A stretch of 64,000 nt of DNA, from contig NZ_CP019791.1 in the NCBI RefSeq assembly GCF_002007645.1, forward strand, positions 2,356,001 through 2,420,000, written 5' to 3'. This stretch comes from Anaerohalosphaera lusitana. Lineage in GTDB: Bacteria > Planctomycetota > Phycisphaerae > Sedimentisphaerales > Anaerohalosphaeraceae. The notes beneath the pieces are model-generated. The model had not been told where the DNA came from, ran no database searches, and saw only the letters and a program-made list of their open reading frames with translations. Of this stretch, positions 1 through 8,609 are shown piece after piece. Within the stretch, counting starts at the first letter, position 1; each line of letters opens with the position of its first letter. The position numbers and the translations under genes are program-made.

Positions 1-617
1 TCCTGTGAATTGATAAGGTCAGCGGCCAGACTTGTACTTGAGGTCATATTTGAAACCTTATAGCCTATCATGTGTACACTTACGTCCCTGCCGCTGCTTC
101 CACAACGGATAACTTCCTTGGCACGTACTTGAGGAATGTAGTTGTAACTAACTCTAATCGTCGACGCCGTACCGTTGCCGCCAATAGCAGCTGGCCAGGA
201 AAGGCGATAATGATCGTAGGACCAAGCCTTGTTAAAGGCACCTGCTGACGAGCAGTAAAATACTTCCGGGTCCTTCAGATAGCCTGCATCGAAGAGCCAC
301 CCCATATTACGTGGTATCATCTTGTCTTGTTCCGAGGTCGCATTCGTGTTGACGGAGTAGGCCCAATATGCCGCCCAGCCCGCATAACCTGCTGTGCCTC
401 GCCAGCGTTCTTCCATCCAGCTTGGAGGCACATTATTCTTATTATCAGTTGCATAAGTGAGCATGCTGATGCCGACCTGTTTTAGATTGGAACCGCATGT
501 CACACGGCGAGCTCGCTCTTTGACCATGCCCAACGCGGGCATCATAATGGCTAAAAGCAATGCAATGATGGAAATTACTACCAGCAATTCTATTAGTGTA
601 AAGCCAGATTTCTTCAT
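1..617 (-). CDS. Prepilin-like secreted protein with type IV N-terminal methylation signal (3' end cut by window edge)
   Basis: The minus-strand reading frame opens at 617 with MKKSGFTLIELLVVISIIAL, the classic prepilin signal. It has a short basic leader, the Gly-Phe cleavage site, Glu at position +5 and a long hydrophobic helix. The mature part (ERARRVTCGSNLKQVG, then TYATDNKNNVPPSW) is typical of the abundant planctomycete pseudopilin-like proteins. In the family, prepilin peptidase cleaves and methylates the Phe; a prepilin peptidase gene lies at 25584-26750. About 205 residues are visible and the frame is still open at base 1. An AAGGA lies about 12 bases upstream of the ATG. The exact role (type II secretion or a surface protein) cannot be told from what is present. 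Confidence 0.85.
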   Translation of the reverse strand, partial: MKKSGFTLIELLVVISIIALLLAIMMPALGMVKERARRVTCGSNLKQVGISMLTYATDNKNNVPPSWMEERWRGTAGYAGWAAYWAYSVNTNATSEQDKMIPRNMGWLFDAGYLKDPEVFYCSSAGAFNKAWSYDHYRLSWPAAIGGNGTASTIRVSYNYIPQVRAKEVIRCGSSGRDVSVHMIGYKVSNMTSSTSLAADLINSQ

Positions 618-1082
618 GAAGGAAATTCCTTGTCAACACATTTCTGCAGCTACTTACCTGTCAATAGTTATTGCTATTTCCGAGTATTTTATGTTAGCAT
701 AAATTCTGAATGCAATAAATATCAAATCGCGTATTTTTCTTTTGATTTTGCGCAAAGACTGAAACGCAAAACCGAACGGAATTCTTTACATGGCAATGTT
801 CTCCGGAACTCTTTTGCATGCAATTCTTTAGCCATTTCATGATACTGTTCTACACGGGCACCGGTTACTAAGGTAAAAAATTACAATTTTTGCAAAAAGG
901 GGAAATGGTGGATACTCTTAGCAAACCTGTTCCTACTCGCAAGTTCATTTCTTTGTCTTGCGACTTAGTATACCCGAAAACAATTCCACCTTAAACACCT
1001 GTCCAGTTTTGGGGACACGCTCAAACAATCTCCAGATGTATGAGCTTCGCATTTGACCTCCGGATAACTTGGTCAGTAAGAT
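618..1082. other. Intergenic region upstream of the prepilin gene
   Basis: This stretch is AT-rich and carries no convincing gene. It must contain the promoter of the leftward prepilin gene, but no clear -35/-10 pair could be picked. Around 1002-1018 there is a sequence reading tgtccagttttggggaca, a motif reminiscent of IS3-type element ends. No transposase accompanies it. The right boundary is the terminator at 1083-1116. Confidence 0.4.
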
Positions 1083-1116
1083 AAAAAAAACCGACCAGCG
1101 ATTATTCGCTGGTCGG
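1083..1116 (-). terminator. Rho-independent terminator of the betaine/SAM-cycle operon
   Basis: A perfect 11-base-pair stem (1091-1101 with 1106-1116, sequence ccgaccagcga) closes a four-base loop. On the minus strand it is followed directly by eight T residues (1083-1090). It lies 60 bases after the stop codon of the sarcosine/dimethylglycine methyltransferase gene and therefore ends the leftward operon. Confidence 0.9.
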
Positions 1117-1176
1117 TAAAAATCTGGTCACTGCATGCAGTTTTTTTCAATGGGCTTGTCTGGATATGAAAGGGCC

Positions 1177-2016
1177 TTATGCTGTTGCTTTGAGGTGGAA
1201 GATTCCCCAGCTCAGGTAACCCTGTTTTCCGCCGTCAACCCAGTGCTGCAGACCCTTTTTCATATTCTTGATGTATTCGTCACTGATGCCTAGTTTTTTG
1301 GGCCTGTCACTGTTCTCGATCTTCTTGAGAACGCTGTGATAATGGTGCGGCAGGTGGTCCGTCAGTTCGTCGAACTCCTCGACCTCCAAACCCGCATCTT
1401 TGGCCATCTTCTTGTACTTGCTGGGTGAACCGAGCGACTCAAGGTGAATGCGGTCATAGATCGGCTGAAGTACATTCTCAGGGCAGTCATCACTCTGCAT
1501 CGGATCTGTAAATACCATCTCGCCGCCGGGCTTGAGAACTCGTGCCGCCTCTTTAATGACCGCATCACGCTGGTCGCTGTGCAGTATCGCGTCCTGCGAC
1601 CAGATCACATCAAAGCTGCCATCTTCAAAGGGCAGCGATTCGAATGCACCGTCGACAACGTCGATCAGATGATCGAGTCCCTGTTCCTTGTTCATCTGTC
1701 TGTCACGCTCGTTCTCAACCTCGCTTAGGTTCAGAGCCGTGACATGGCAGCCGTAGGTCTTAGCGAGATAACGGGCGGCCCCGCCGAACCCCGCGCCCAG
1801 ATCGAGCACACGGCTGTTCTCGTTGAGATTCTCGCATTTGGCGGCCATGCGTTTAACCGTCTTACGGCTGGCTTGCGAGATCGAATCGTCGGGCGTTTCG
1901 TAAAACCCGATATGGATATCCTCGCCGCCCCAGAAATTAAAATAAAACTTGTCAGCATCACTGCTGTTATAATAATCACGGGCCGTGGAAACAGTTTTCG
2001 AATAAGAACTGCTCAT
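1177..2016 (-). CDS. Sarcosine/dimethylglycine N-methyltransferase
   Basis: The 279-residue enzyme is predicted to transfer methyl groups from S-adenosylmethionine to sarcosine and dimethylglycine, giving glycine betaine, a compatible solute, in the cytoplasm. The N-terminal stretch around residues 15-39 (YYNSSDADKFYFNFWGGEDI) is the hallmark of the SDMT family of halophiles. The SAM-binding motif I VLDLGAGFGG is at residues 70-79 and a DVIWSQDAILH segment follows. The start is supported by an ideal AAAGGAGG ribosome binding site about six bases upstream. The gene follows the glycine/sarcosine methyltransferase gene by 12 bases, so the two are surely co-transcribed. The pairing with GSMT strongly favours this call over a generic class I methyltransferase. 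Confidence 0.9.
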   Translation of the reverse strand: MSSSYSKTVSTARDYYNSSDADKFYFNFWGGEDIHIGFYETPDDSISQASRKTVKRMAAKCENLNENSRVLDLGAGFGGAARYLAKTYGCHVTALNLSEVENERDRQMNKEQGLDHLIDVVDGAFESLPFEDGSFDVIWSQDAILHSDQRDAVIKEAARVLKPGGEMVFTDPMQSDDCPENVLQPIYDRIHLESLGSPSKYKKMAKDAGLEVEEFDELTDHLPHHYHSVLKKIENSDRPKKLGISDEYIKNMKKGLQHWVDGGKQGYLSWGIFHLKATA

Positions 2017-2028
2017 AAAGCCTCCTTT

Positions 2029-2835
2029 CTAATCTTTGTATTCCTTATGCGCAACATGAATGAAGAAGTCCGGCTGGTCGTCCACTTTATGAGTTTCCTG
2101 GAAATCACTATATGTGTCGATCTGCTGAAAACCTACTTCCTGCATTAACTGACGCAGGTAGTTTTTTCGCAAAGGAAACATGTTCAGGTGGTACTGGCTT
2201 TTGTCAGGAAACTTGTAGACAAAGCGTGCAAGCCCTTCGTCGACGTGATCCGGTTCAGCAGCTACCTGGTCGCCGCAATAATAAAAAGTATGTTTAGACG
2301 AATAGCCGTCCTGGTCCAGGATCGCATCATAGTTCCGCTGGTCAATGATCAGCACGCCGTCATGCTTGAGCGCTGCGTAGTATTCAGCCAGCGTTTTACG
2401 CCTGTCACGCTCGTTGAATAGATGCGTGAACGAATTTCCCAGACATATTACGGCGTCATATTCCCCGTGAACATCGCGGTTGAGCCATCTCCAGTCCGCA
2501 CAAATGGTCCGCAGCACATGTCCGCGCTGCTTGCCGTTCTCGAATGCTTTGGCGAGCATTTCCGGACTGCCGTCCGCACTGGTCACCTCGAATCCAGCTT
2601 CTATGAGCTGGACCGAGTGAAAACCTGTGCCGGTGGCGGCATCGAGGACGTATTTAGCACCGTTTTCTTTGAGCTTCTCTACGAAGAAATTGCCCTCGCT
2701 TTCGGCTCTTCTGTCCCAACTGATCAGTTGATCCCATTTCTCCACAAGCGTGGAAGCGTACTCCTTCACGTAGTGGTCGGTGTCCCGAACCTTGAGAGGA
2801 TCTTCACCGAATTGCTGTTTTTCTATAAAAGGCAT
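2029..2835 (-). CDS. Glycine/sarcosine N-methyltransferase
   Basis: This 268-residue enzyme is predicted to perform the first methylation steps of the glycine-to-betaine pathway (glycine to sarcosine to dimethylglycine) using S-adenosylmethionine. The N-terminus reads FGEDPLKVRDTDHYVKEYAS, then VEKWDQLISWDRRAESEG, which is characteristic of bacterial and archaeal GSMT. The SAM motif DAATGTGFHS is at about residues 65-74, and the ICLGNSFTHL motif follows in the middle of the protein. A GAGG ribosome binding site lies five bases before the ATG. The gene sits between ahcY (52-base gap) and the SDMT gene (12-base gap). The product S-adenosylhomocysteine inhibits such enzymes, which fits the presence of ahcY and adenosine kinase in the same unit. 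Confidence 0.9.
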   Translation of the reverse strand: MPFIEKQQFGEDPLKVRDTDHYVKEYASTLVEKWDQLISWDRRAESEGNFFVEKLKENGAKYVLDAATGTGFHSVQLIEAGFEVTSADGSPEMLAKAFENGKQRGHVLRTICADWRWLNRDVHGEYDAVICLGNSFTHLFNERDRRKTLAEYYAALKHDGVLIIDQRNYDAILDQDGYSSKHTFYYCGDQVAAEPDHVDEGLARFVYKFPDKSQYHLNMFPLRKNYLRQLMQEVGFQQIDTYSDFQETHKVDDQPDFFIHVAHKEYKD

Positions 2836-2887
2836 AATTACCTCGGATTTTAATTAGCGTTTCAGTTCTTTCCTCTGCACGCGAGGT

Positions 2888-4306
2888 CTAGTAACGATAA
2901 TGGTCCGACTTGTACGGTCCTTCAACGGGGAAACCAATGTAGTCTGCCTGTTCCTCAGACATGACGGTCATTTTCGCCCCGAGCTTATCAAGGTGCAGAC
3001 GTGCTACTTCTTCATCAAGTTTCTTGCTCAGACGATAAACATCGATCGGCTTTTCGTTTGTCCAGTGATCGATCGTTGCAAGAACCTGGTTGGTGAAGCT
3101 GTTGGACATTACAAAGCTCGGATGACCGGTCGCACAGCCGAGGTTAACCAGCCGGCCTTCAGCGAGCAGATAGATCGAGTGACCGTCTTCAAAGGTGTAC
3201 TGATCGACGCCGAACTTGATGTTCGTCTTTTTAACACCAGGCCAGTTGTTCAGCTCGTCGACCTGGATCTCGTTATCGAAATGGCCAATATTGCACACGA
3301 TCGCCTGATCCTTCATCTTGCTCATGTGCTCGGCAGTAATGATGTCCTTGTTGCCTGTGGTGGTTACATAGATGTCCGCATACGGCAGGGCGTCTTCGAC
3401 GGTCATTACCGAATAGCCTCTCATGTATGCCTGCAGTGCACAGATCGGGTCGATCTCGCTCACTGCAACGCGTGCCTTATGCGAGGCCAGCGTCTCAGCA
3501 GAACCCTTACCAACATCGCCGAAACCGCAAACCATTGCCATCTTACCAGCGACCATGACGTCAGTCGCACGCTTGATAGCATCGACCAGCGATTCACGAC
3601 AGCCGTAAACATTGTCAAACTTGGACTTGGTCACAGAGTCGTTCACATTGATGGCCGGGAACAGCAGCTCACCGCTTTCCTTCATCTGATAGAGACGATG
3701 AACGCCAGTTGTCGTTTCTTCCGAAACGCCCTGACAGCGTTTTGCCGCTTTGTGCCAGAAATCCGGTGTTTCTTTGAGCATGCCCTTGAGCAGCTCGTTC
3801 TGAAGCTTCATCTCTTTGTTGTCGGTAGGCTCATCCAATGTCGAAGGATCCTCTTCGGCATAGTAGCCGCGGTGCATCAGAAGGCTCGCATCGCCGCCGT
3901 CATCAATAATCAGGTCAGGACCTTCACCGTCAGGCCAGGTCAGTGCACGACGTGTATAGTCCCAGTATTCTTCCAGCGATTCGCCTTTGTATGCGAAAAC
4001 GGGAATACCGCGGGCCGCGATAGCTGCCGCTGCATGGTCCTGCGTCGAGAAAACATTACAGGATGCCCAGCGAACGTCCGCCCCGAGCTCAACCAGCGTC
4101 TCGATAAGAACAGCCGTCTGAATCGTCATGTGCAGGCTGCCCATCACACGTGCGCCCTTGAGCGGTTTCTGCTTGCCGTACTTTTCGCGGGTAGCGATAA
4201 GGCCGGGCATCTCCTTTTCCGCGATCTCGATCTCCTTGCGGCCGAAATCAGCGAGTTCAATGTCCTTTACTACGTAATCAAAAGTACTTTCTACTTGTTG
4301 TGTCAT
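2888..4306 (-). CDS. ahcY: S-adenosylhomocysteinase (adenosylhomocysteine hydrolase)
   Basis: This enzyme hydrolyses S-adenosylhomocysteine, the by-product of every SAM-dependent methylation, to homocysteine and adenosine. The 472-residue length is normal for bacterial AhcY. The NAD-binding motif [11 protein letters not shown] is visible in the middle. The C-terminus ends in the family-typical YKSDHYRY, whose terminal Tyr/Lys region closes over the NAD of the neighbouring subunit. A GGAG ribosome binding site lies seven bases upstream of the ATG. It is separated from the adenosine kinase gene by 134 bases, so a second internal promoter is possible, although none was identified with confidence. 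Its location directly before the two betaine methyltransferases indicates a dedicated supply line for high methylation flux. Confidence 0.97.
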   Translation of the reverse strand: MTQQVESTFDYVVKDIELADFGRKEIEIAEKEMPGLIATREKYGKQKPLKGARVMGSLHMTIQTAVLIETLVELGADVRWASCNVFSTQDHAAAAIAARGIPVFAYKGESLEEYWDYTRRALTWPDGEGPDLIIDDGGDASLLMHRGYYAEEDPSTLDEPTDNKEMKLQNELLKGMLKETPDFWHKAAKRCQGVSEETTTGVHRLYQMKESGELLFPAINVNDSVTKSKFDNVYGCRESLVDAIKRATDVMVAGKMAMVCGFGDVGKGSAETLASHKARVAVSEIDPICALQAYMRGYSVMTVEDALPYADIYVTTTGNKDIITAEHMSKMKDQAIVCNIGHFDNEIQVDELNNWPGVKKTNIKFGVDQYTFEDGHSIYLLAEGRLVNLGCATGHPSFVMSNSFTNQVLATIDHWTNEKPIDVYRLSKKLDEEVARLHLDKLGAKMTVMSEEQADYIGFPVEGPYKSDHYRY

Positions 4307-4440
4307 TCTTATTCTCCATGTTAATATTACAACAGTTGCGATTAGTTTTTAAGGCTGTCTAAGCCATATTCAAACTGTATGCGCGCAAAAGCCCGCAGAT
4401 CGCTTTAAAACGACCTGGGCCATGCGGCACAGTAAAATAG

Positions 4441-5439
4441 CTAAGTGTGAATATTGTTGAATTGTTCGGCGACTGCGGACCAGCGATCGTCGGGCAGTTC
4501 CGCCCCGAGCTGCTGAACCACTTCGGCTCCCAGAATGGAGCCCATCTCGCCGCAAACGTTCATGGGATACCCTCGAAGATATCCGCATAAAAAACCGGCG
4601 GCCCAGTAGTCGCCCGCTCCGGTAGTATCCACTACGCTTTCAACCGGATTCGCGACAACTTTTACCTTGCCTTCGGTATTTTGAATGAATGAGCCTTCCG
4701 CGCCGAGCTTGACCACTGCAATGTCGCAGTATTTGCCCAGCAGCTTGAGCGATTCCTCGGGATCCTTGGATCCGCTGAACGCCTCCGCCTCGTCTTCGTT
4801 CGCAAAGACGATATCGACGTACTTGTCAAGGAGCTCGGTCACCAGGTCCTTGAAGGACTCCACGATCTGAAAAGAACCCAGATCCAGACTGACCGTACAG
4901 CCGGCGTCTTTGGCGTGTTTAAGTATCGCTTTGATAAGGTCCTGATTGAACAGCAGATAGCCTTCGAGATGCACGTGTGAATAGCCTTCGAAATCCGAGA
5001 TGCTTATCTCATCAGGAGCCAGATTTGCAGCAGCGCCGAGGCAAGTACACATAGTGCGTTCATAGTCCGGCGTCACAAGACTCAAACAGCGTGCAGTTGC
5101 GTCCTTGGTGCAGAACTTAAAGCCCGAAGTATCGCCTCCGAACTTCTCGAAATGCTGCAGATATTCCTTCGCCTGCGCATCGTCGCCGAGTTTACCGACG
5201 AACCCGCAGGGCGTCTCCAGCCGGGCCAGCGCAAATATAGTGTTTGCTGCCGAACCGCCGGCCGCCAGTTTCGGAAATTCATCCAGCCGGCTGAGCAAAG
5301 CTTCCATGGCATCGTGATCGACCAATGCCATCCCGCCTTTCTCGCCTGCATGGGTGCTGACAAATTCGTCAGGGACATGAGAAAGTAAATCCATGATCGG
5401 CGAGCCGACACCTGTGATTTTCTTCTCTATCCGACTCAT
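4441..5439 (-). CDS. PfkB-family sugar/nucleoside kinase, probably adenosine kinase
   Basis: The 332-residue protein belongs to the ribokinase/PfkB family. The second PfkB signature appears as DTTGAGDYWAAGFLCGY, with the catalytic Asp in GAGD. The N-terminal GSPIMDL and GGSAANTIFALARL segments match the first signature. Family membership alone does not fix the substrate. Adenosine is inferred because the gene overlaps metK by four bases and precedes ahcY, whose reaction releases adenosine. Phosphorylation to AMP would pull the reversible hydrolase reaction forward and recycle the purine for ATP and then SAM. The four-base ATGA overlap with metK indicates translational coupling. Confidence 0.8.
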   Translation of the reverse strand: MSRIEKKITGVGSPIMDLLSHVPDEFVSTHAGEKGGMALVDHDAMEALLSRLDEFPKLAAGGSAANTIFALARLETPCGFVGKLGDDAQAKEYLQHFEKFGGDTSGFKFCTKDATARCLSLVTPDYERTMCTCLGAAANLAPDEISISDFEGYSHVHLEGYLLFNQDLIKAILKHAKDAGCTVSLDLGSFQIVESFKDLVTELLDKYVDIVFANEDEAEAFSGSKDPEESLKLLGKYCDIAVVKLGAEGSFIQNTEGKVKVVANPVESVVDTTGAGDYWAAGFLCGYLRGYPMNVCGEMGSILGAEVVQQLGAELPDDRWSAVAEQFNNIHT

Positions 5440-6635
5440 ACGTTCACCATTTCCTTAACTGCGTTCTTCAAATCCTCTGCTTTGTCAGTCTTCTCCCAGG
5501 GGAAGATGTCGCGTCCGAAGTGACCGTACTTGGCAGACTGAGCATAGGACCAACCGTCGGGCTTGAGCAGGTTCAGTTCCTGAACGATAGCAGCAGGGCG
5601 GAAATCAAATATCGAGCCTGACTCGAGAACACTCTGCAACTGCGAATCCTCGACCTTGCCCGTACCGTAAGTGTCAACATTGATGCTCAACGGCCTTGCA
5701 ACACCGATCGCATAAGCTACCTGGATCTCGCACTTTTCAGCAAGACCAGCAGCCACGATGTTCTTTGCAGCGTAACGTGAATAGTAAGCCGCCGAACGGT
5801 CAACCTTTGACGGGTCCTTACCCGAGAAAGCACCGCCGCCGTGGCTGCCTACACCGCCGTAAGTATCAACGATGATCTTTCGGCCTGTCAAACCTGCATC
5901 AGCGTATGGACCGCCAAGGCAGAACTTACCGGTCGGATTTACAAAGTATTCAGTTTCGTTGCGCAAAAGGCCGGTCGGTTCGAGTACTTCTTTTGCGATC
6001 TCAACCAGATCCCTGCGAACCTTGTCCAGCGGCACATCGTCCGTCTGATGCGAGATAACCACGCATGTGATGTAATCAGGCTTGCCGTCTGTGTACTTGA
6101 CGGAAACCTGCGACTTCGAGTCGGGCCTGAGATAGTCGAGCTTTTTGTTCTTGCGGATCGATTCGAGCTCGAGCAGCAGACGGTGACTCAATGCGATAGG
6201 TGTGGGCATCAGCTCGGGATTTTCATTGGCAGCATAACCGAACATCATGCCCTGATCTCCCGCCCCCTGATCCTTGAACAGCCCTTCGCCTTCACTGACA
6301 CCCTGAGAGATGTCCGGGCTCTGGCCGTGCAGGCGGGAGATATATTCAAACGAATCGTGCCAGAACTTCAGATCCTCGTGGTCGTAGCCGATCTTTTTAA
6401 CGACTTCGCGAGCGATCTTTTCGGTATCGATATCTTCCCAGCCGCTGCAGGTGATCTCGCCGCTGTTCGCTACGAGATCGTGTGCAACCATCGTCTCACA
6501 GGCAACTCTGCTGGCCGGGTCCTTTGCAAGGCAGGCATCCAGTACCGCATCGGATATCTGGTCGCACACCTTATCGGGGTGACCTTCACTGACTGATTCG
6601 GAAGTAAAAACATGGTCGACATTAATTTTACTCAT
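5436..6635 (-). CDS. metK: S-adenosylmethionine synthetase
   Basis: This enzyme makes SAM from methionine and ATP. It shows the family signatures GHPDKVCDQ near the N-terminus, GAGDQGMMFGYA in the first third and GGGAFSGKDPSKVDRSA in the middle. The start was set at 6635, giving 399 residues, because an AGGAG lies about seven bases upstream and the protein then begins MSKINVDHVFTSESVSEGHP. An in-frame upstream ATG at 6677 would only add a non-conserved leader. It is the first gene of the leftward unit metK, adenosine kinase, ahcY, GSMT, SDMT. This arrangement places SAM production, use and by-product recycling under common control. Confidence 0.97.
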   Translation of the reverse strand: MSKINVDHVFTSESVSEGHPDKVCDQISDAVLDACLAKDPASRVACETMVAHDLVANSGEITCSGWEDIDTEKIAREVVKKIGYDHEDLKFWHDSFEYISRLHGQSPDISQGVSEGEGLFKDQGAGDQGMMFGYAANENPELMPTPIALSHRLLLELESIRKNKKLDYLRPDSKSQVSVKYTDGKPDYITCVVISHQTDDVPLDKVRRDLVEIAKEVLEPTGLLRNETEYFVNPTGKFCLGGPYADAGLTGRKIIVDTYGGVGSHGGGAFSGKDPSKVDRSAAYYSRYAAKNIVAAGLAEKCEIQVAYAIGVARPLSINVDTYGTGKVEDSQLQSVLESGSIFDFRPAAIVQELNLLKPDGWSYAQSAKYGHFGRDIFPWEKTDKAEDLKNAVKEMVNV

Positions 6636-6808
6636 ACACTTCTCCTGAGTTAAATTATCAAAAAATCTACGAATCACGCGTTGTCAGCGGTTAGAATGCA
6701 TTTTTGAAACAGCAGATGATCTGATCGACCTGCTCTTATACCATTCTAACATAACTTCCGCACATGGAAATGCTTACGCTTCGTGCCCTTAACACCACTA
6801 AGGGCCAG

Positions 6809-6834
6809 AAGGATATATTGCAAGGATATATTGC
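6809..6834. repeat. Tandem 13-base repeat upstream of metK
   Basis: The unit aaggatatattgc occurs twice without a gap (6809-6821 and 6822-6834), and a third partial aag follows. On the minus strand it gives two TTGCAATATATCC steps about 175 bases before the metK start. It may be part of the promoter or a regulator site, or it may be a simple slippage product. Confidence 0.6.
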
Positions 6835-7090
6835 AAGTTTTTTCGAGGTTTTACAATAGTGTCCAGCATACAAAAAAACATGGTCCGGCTTAATGCTTGC
6901 TATCACTGACCTTAGAGGATGCTTGGTAGGGTTGCAATAAGCTATGCTTTTTTGAAGAAATACCCCTGAAGTGAATACGCAACGCCATTAGATGCGTTTT
7001 GTGCGATGTTGAAATTGAACAACTATTCCTGGAAACTGCTTCAAAACTGCTTCCAGGTCTCTGTGAATATAGCTTCTTGAAATCGCAACA

Positions 7091-7125
7091 TGAGTAAAAC
7101 TGAGGCCGGAGCGTACCCGGCCTCA
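7091..7125 (-). terminator. Probable terminator after the sulfatase gene
   Basis: A perfect nine-base-pair GC-rich stem (tgaggccgg at 7101-7109 with ccggcctca at 7117-7125) and a seven-base loop lie 33 bases after the sulfatase stop. On the minus strand it is followed by GTTTTAC, a short T tract, so termination may be incomplete. Confidence 0.65.
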
Positions 7126-7157
7126 ACAGAACCTTCAAAACAAGAGACCTAAGTCCA

Positions 7158-8561
7158 TCAATACATATTTTCCGCGAGCCACGGGTATTCTGGGAACGAG
7201 TCCTGTGTTTTGTCTTTCCACTGAAGGTACTCGGCCCAGAGGTCGTCTTTGACCGTCTGCACGGAAGTCTCATTTATTATATTGGTCATTTCATACGGAT
7301 CCGTACTGAGGTTGTACATCCTCGTTGCAACCTCGTTGCCGTCGATTTGTTCTACGATCAGTTTGTGGTCGCCTTTAACAACTGCACGCCATCTGTCCTG
7401 TACACCTCCGTAGACGGAAGCGTCCGGCATGTGGCCTCCGTTGAGCGCTTGCGTTTTGTCGATGCCGGTACAAGTAGTAGGGTCATCCAGACCTGCAAGT
7501 GACATCACAGTCGGCATAAGGTCGGCAGTACTTATCAGGGTGTCAGTTATTTGTCCTGAATCGATCTTTCCGGGCAGCCGCATCAGTAACGGAATATGCC
7601 ACGATTCCTCTTCCGGCTTGCCTTTATACGAAAGACCATGTGAATATATCATATCGCCATGGTCGGCGGTGAATACGACGAGTGTATCGTCTTCCAGATC
7701 AAGGTCCTTGAGCGACTTCATAAGACGGCCGAACTCATGATCGAGAGCCGTTATCGAGCCGAAATAGCCCTCCTGTCTGGTGTTTCCGACCTTGTCATCA
7801 GGAACGTTCGGCCTGTATGTCATCTCACTGGCATTGTAAATATCATATTCAGCAGGAGGTGTGTAAGGTCCGTGAGGCGGTCCCCACGATACAAAACAGA
7901 AGAAAGGATTTTTTTGGTTGTTCCTCATGAAGTCGATCGCAAGATCGGCCTGTAAAGTTGGTTCATAATCACCCGACTCGTAAAGTCCAATGTCACGCAT
8001 CATATCGCCGTCATTAGTGAATGTGGGCGAGTTGAAGTAGAAATGCCCTCGGTTAAATCCTTCAAATGTAGTGAACCCGCGTCGCCGCCATCCCTGCGGA
8101 ACGAAACCGGGCTTTGCATTTCCGTCCATGTGCCATTTGCCGATGTAGTGAGATTTATAACCTGCTTCTGTAAAGTGTTGTGCTATGCAGCGTTCTTCCG
8201 GAGGAAGCATGAGATCATTCTGATTCATACCCGTCTGCCACGGCCATCTGCCTGTTATAACCGCCGATCTGTTTGGCGTGCAGACCGGATGTGTAGCGTA
8301 GCATCTGGACCAGTGGGCCCCTTGCTTTGCAAGTTTGTCGAGATTTGGCGTAATGACATCCGGATCATGGTTTGGCCCATGTCCCAGCGAGCAGAAACGC
8401 CACTGGTCAACGAATACGAATAACACATTGTACCGGCGCTTCCCCAGCCTGAGATTGAAAGTCTTGTTGCCAAGCTGGGCACCTGCGCCTGAGGCAGCGG
8501 ACGATATCGAACCTGCGATTCCAGTTACAGCACACTGTTTGAGAAAATCTCTTCTATTCAT
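7158..8561 (-). CDS. Sulfatase (S1 family), Tat-exported
   Basis: The 467-residue protein is a type I sulfatase expected to remove sulfate esters outside the cytoplasm. It begins with a Tat signal (MNRRDFLKQCAVTGIAG). The formylglycine site is Cys94 in CTPNRSAVITG. In the usual C-x-P-S-R motif the fourth position is Ser, so the Asn here is a mild departure. The metal site shows VDQW near residues 51-54 rather than the common DDQ. HYIGKWHMDG, FVSWGPPHGPY and VFTADHGDM are the other family blocks. It is the last gene of the leftward extracellular block and follows the metzincin protein by 48 bases. The substrate is unknown; sulfated polysaccharide is inferred from context. Confidence 0.9.
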   Translation of the reverse strand: MNRRDFLKQCAVTGIAGSISSAASGAGAQLGNKTFNLRLGKRRYNVLFVFVDQWRFCSLGHGPNHDPDVITPNLDKLAKQGAHWSRCYATHPVCTPNRSAVITGRWPWQTGMNQNDLMLPPEERCIAQHFTEAGYKSHYIGKWHMDGNAKPGFVPQGWRRRGFTTFEGFNRGHFYFNSPTFTNDGDMMRDIGLYESGDYEPTLQADLAIDFMRNNQKNPFFCFVSWGPPHGPYTPPAEYDIYNASEMTYRPNVPDDKVGNTRQEGYFGSITALDHEFGRLMKSLKDLDLEDDTLVVFTADHGDMIYSHGLSYKGKPEEESWHIPLLMRLPGKIDSGQITDTLISTADLMPTVMSLAGLDDPTTCTGIDKTQALNGGHMPDASVYGGVQDRWRAVVKGDHKLIVEQIDGNEVATRMYNLSTDPYEMTNIINETSVQTVKDDLWAEYLQWKDKTQDSFPEYPWLAENMY

Positions 8562-8609
8562 TTCTATCTCCTGAGAGTATGTCAGTCATCAAAGGATTAT
8601 TCTTTCTTG

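Larger units (their letters stand above)
6636..7157. other. Intergenic region upstream of metK
   Basis: About 520 bases separate metK from the sulfatase gene, and no convincing gene is present. Visible structure comprises a 13-base tandem repeat at 6809-6834, a small hairpin with a seven-base-pair stem at 6785-6805 (gccctta/taagggc), and the sulfatase terminator at 7091-7125. The metK promoter and any osmotic or SAM-responsive control should lie here. None of the SAM or SAH riboswitch cores known to the annotator was recognised by eye. Confidence 0.45.

Noticed and set aside
1002..1018. Sequence tgtccagttttggggaca resembling the end of an IS3-type element
   Set aside because: No transposase, no second end and no target duplication were found, so it is at most a remnant.
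2900..4324. Long open frame on the plus strand opposite ahcY
   Set aside because: It is the mirror image of a strongly conserved gene and has no homology or ribosome binding site. Similar long antisense frames opposite the 584-residue protein (55674-57455) and the first SPFH gene (46424-47650) were rejected for the same reason.
6636..6900. SAM or SAH riboswitch in front of metK or ahcY
   Set aside because: No recognisable conserved core was seen by eye in either leader; a covariance-model search would be needed to be certain.
6890..7273. Minus-strand frame running from the sulfatase 3' end into the metK upstream region
   Set aside because: It overlaps the well-supported sulfatase gene in another frame, crosses its terminator and has a composition unlike a real protein.
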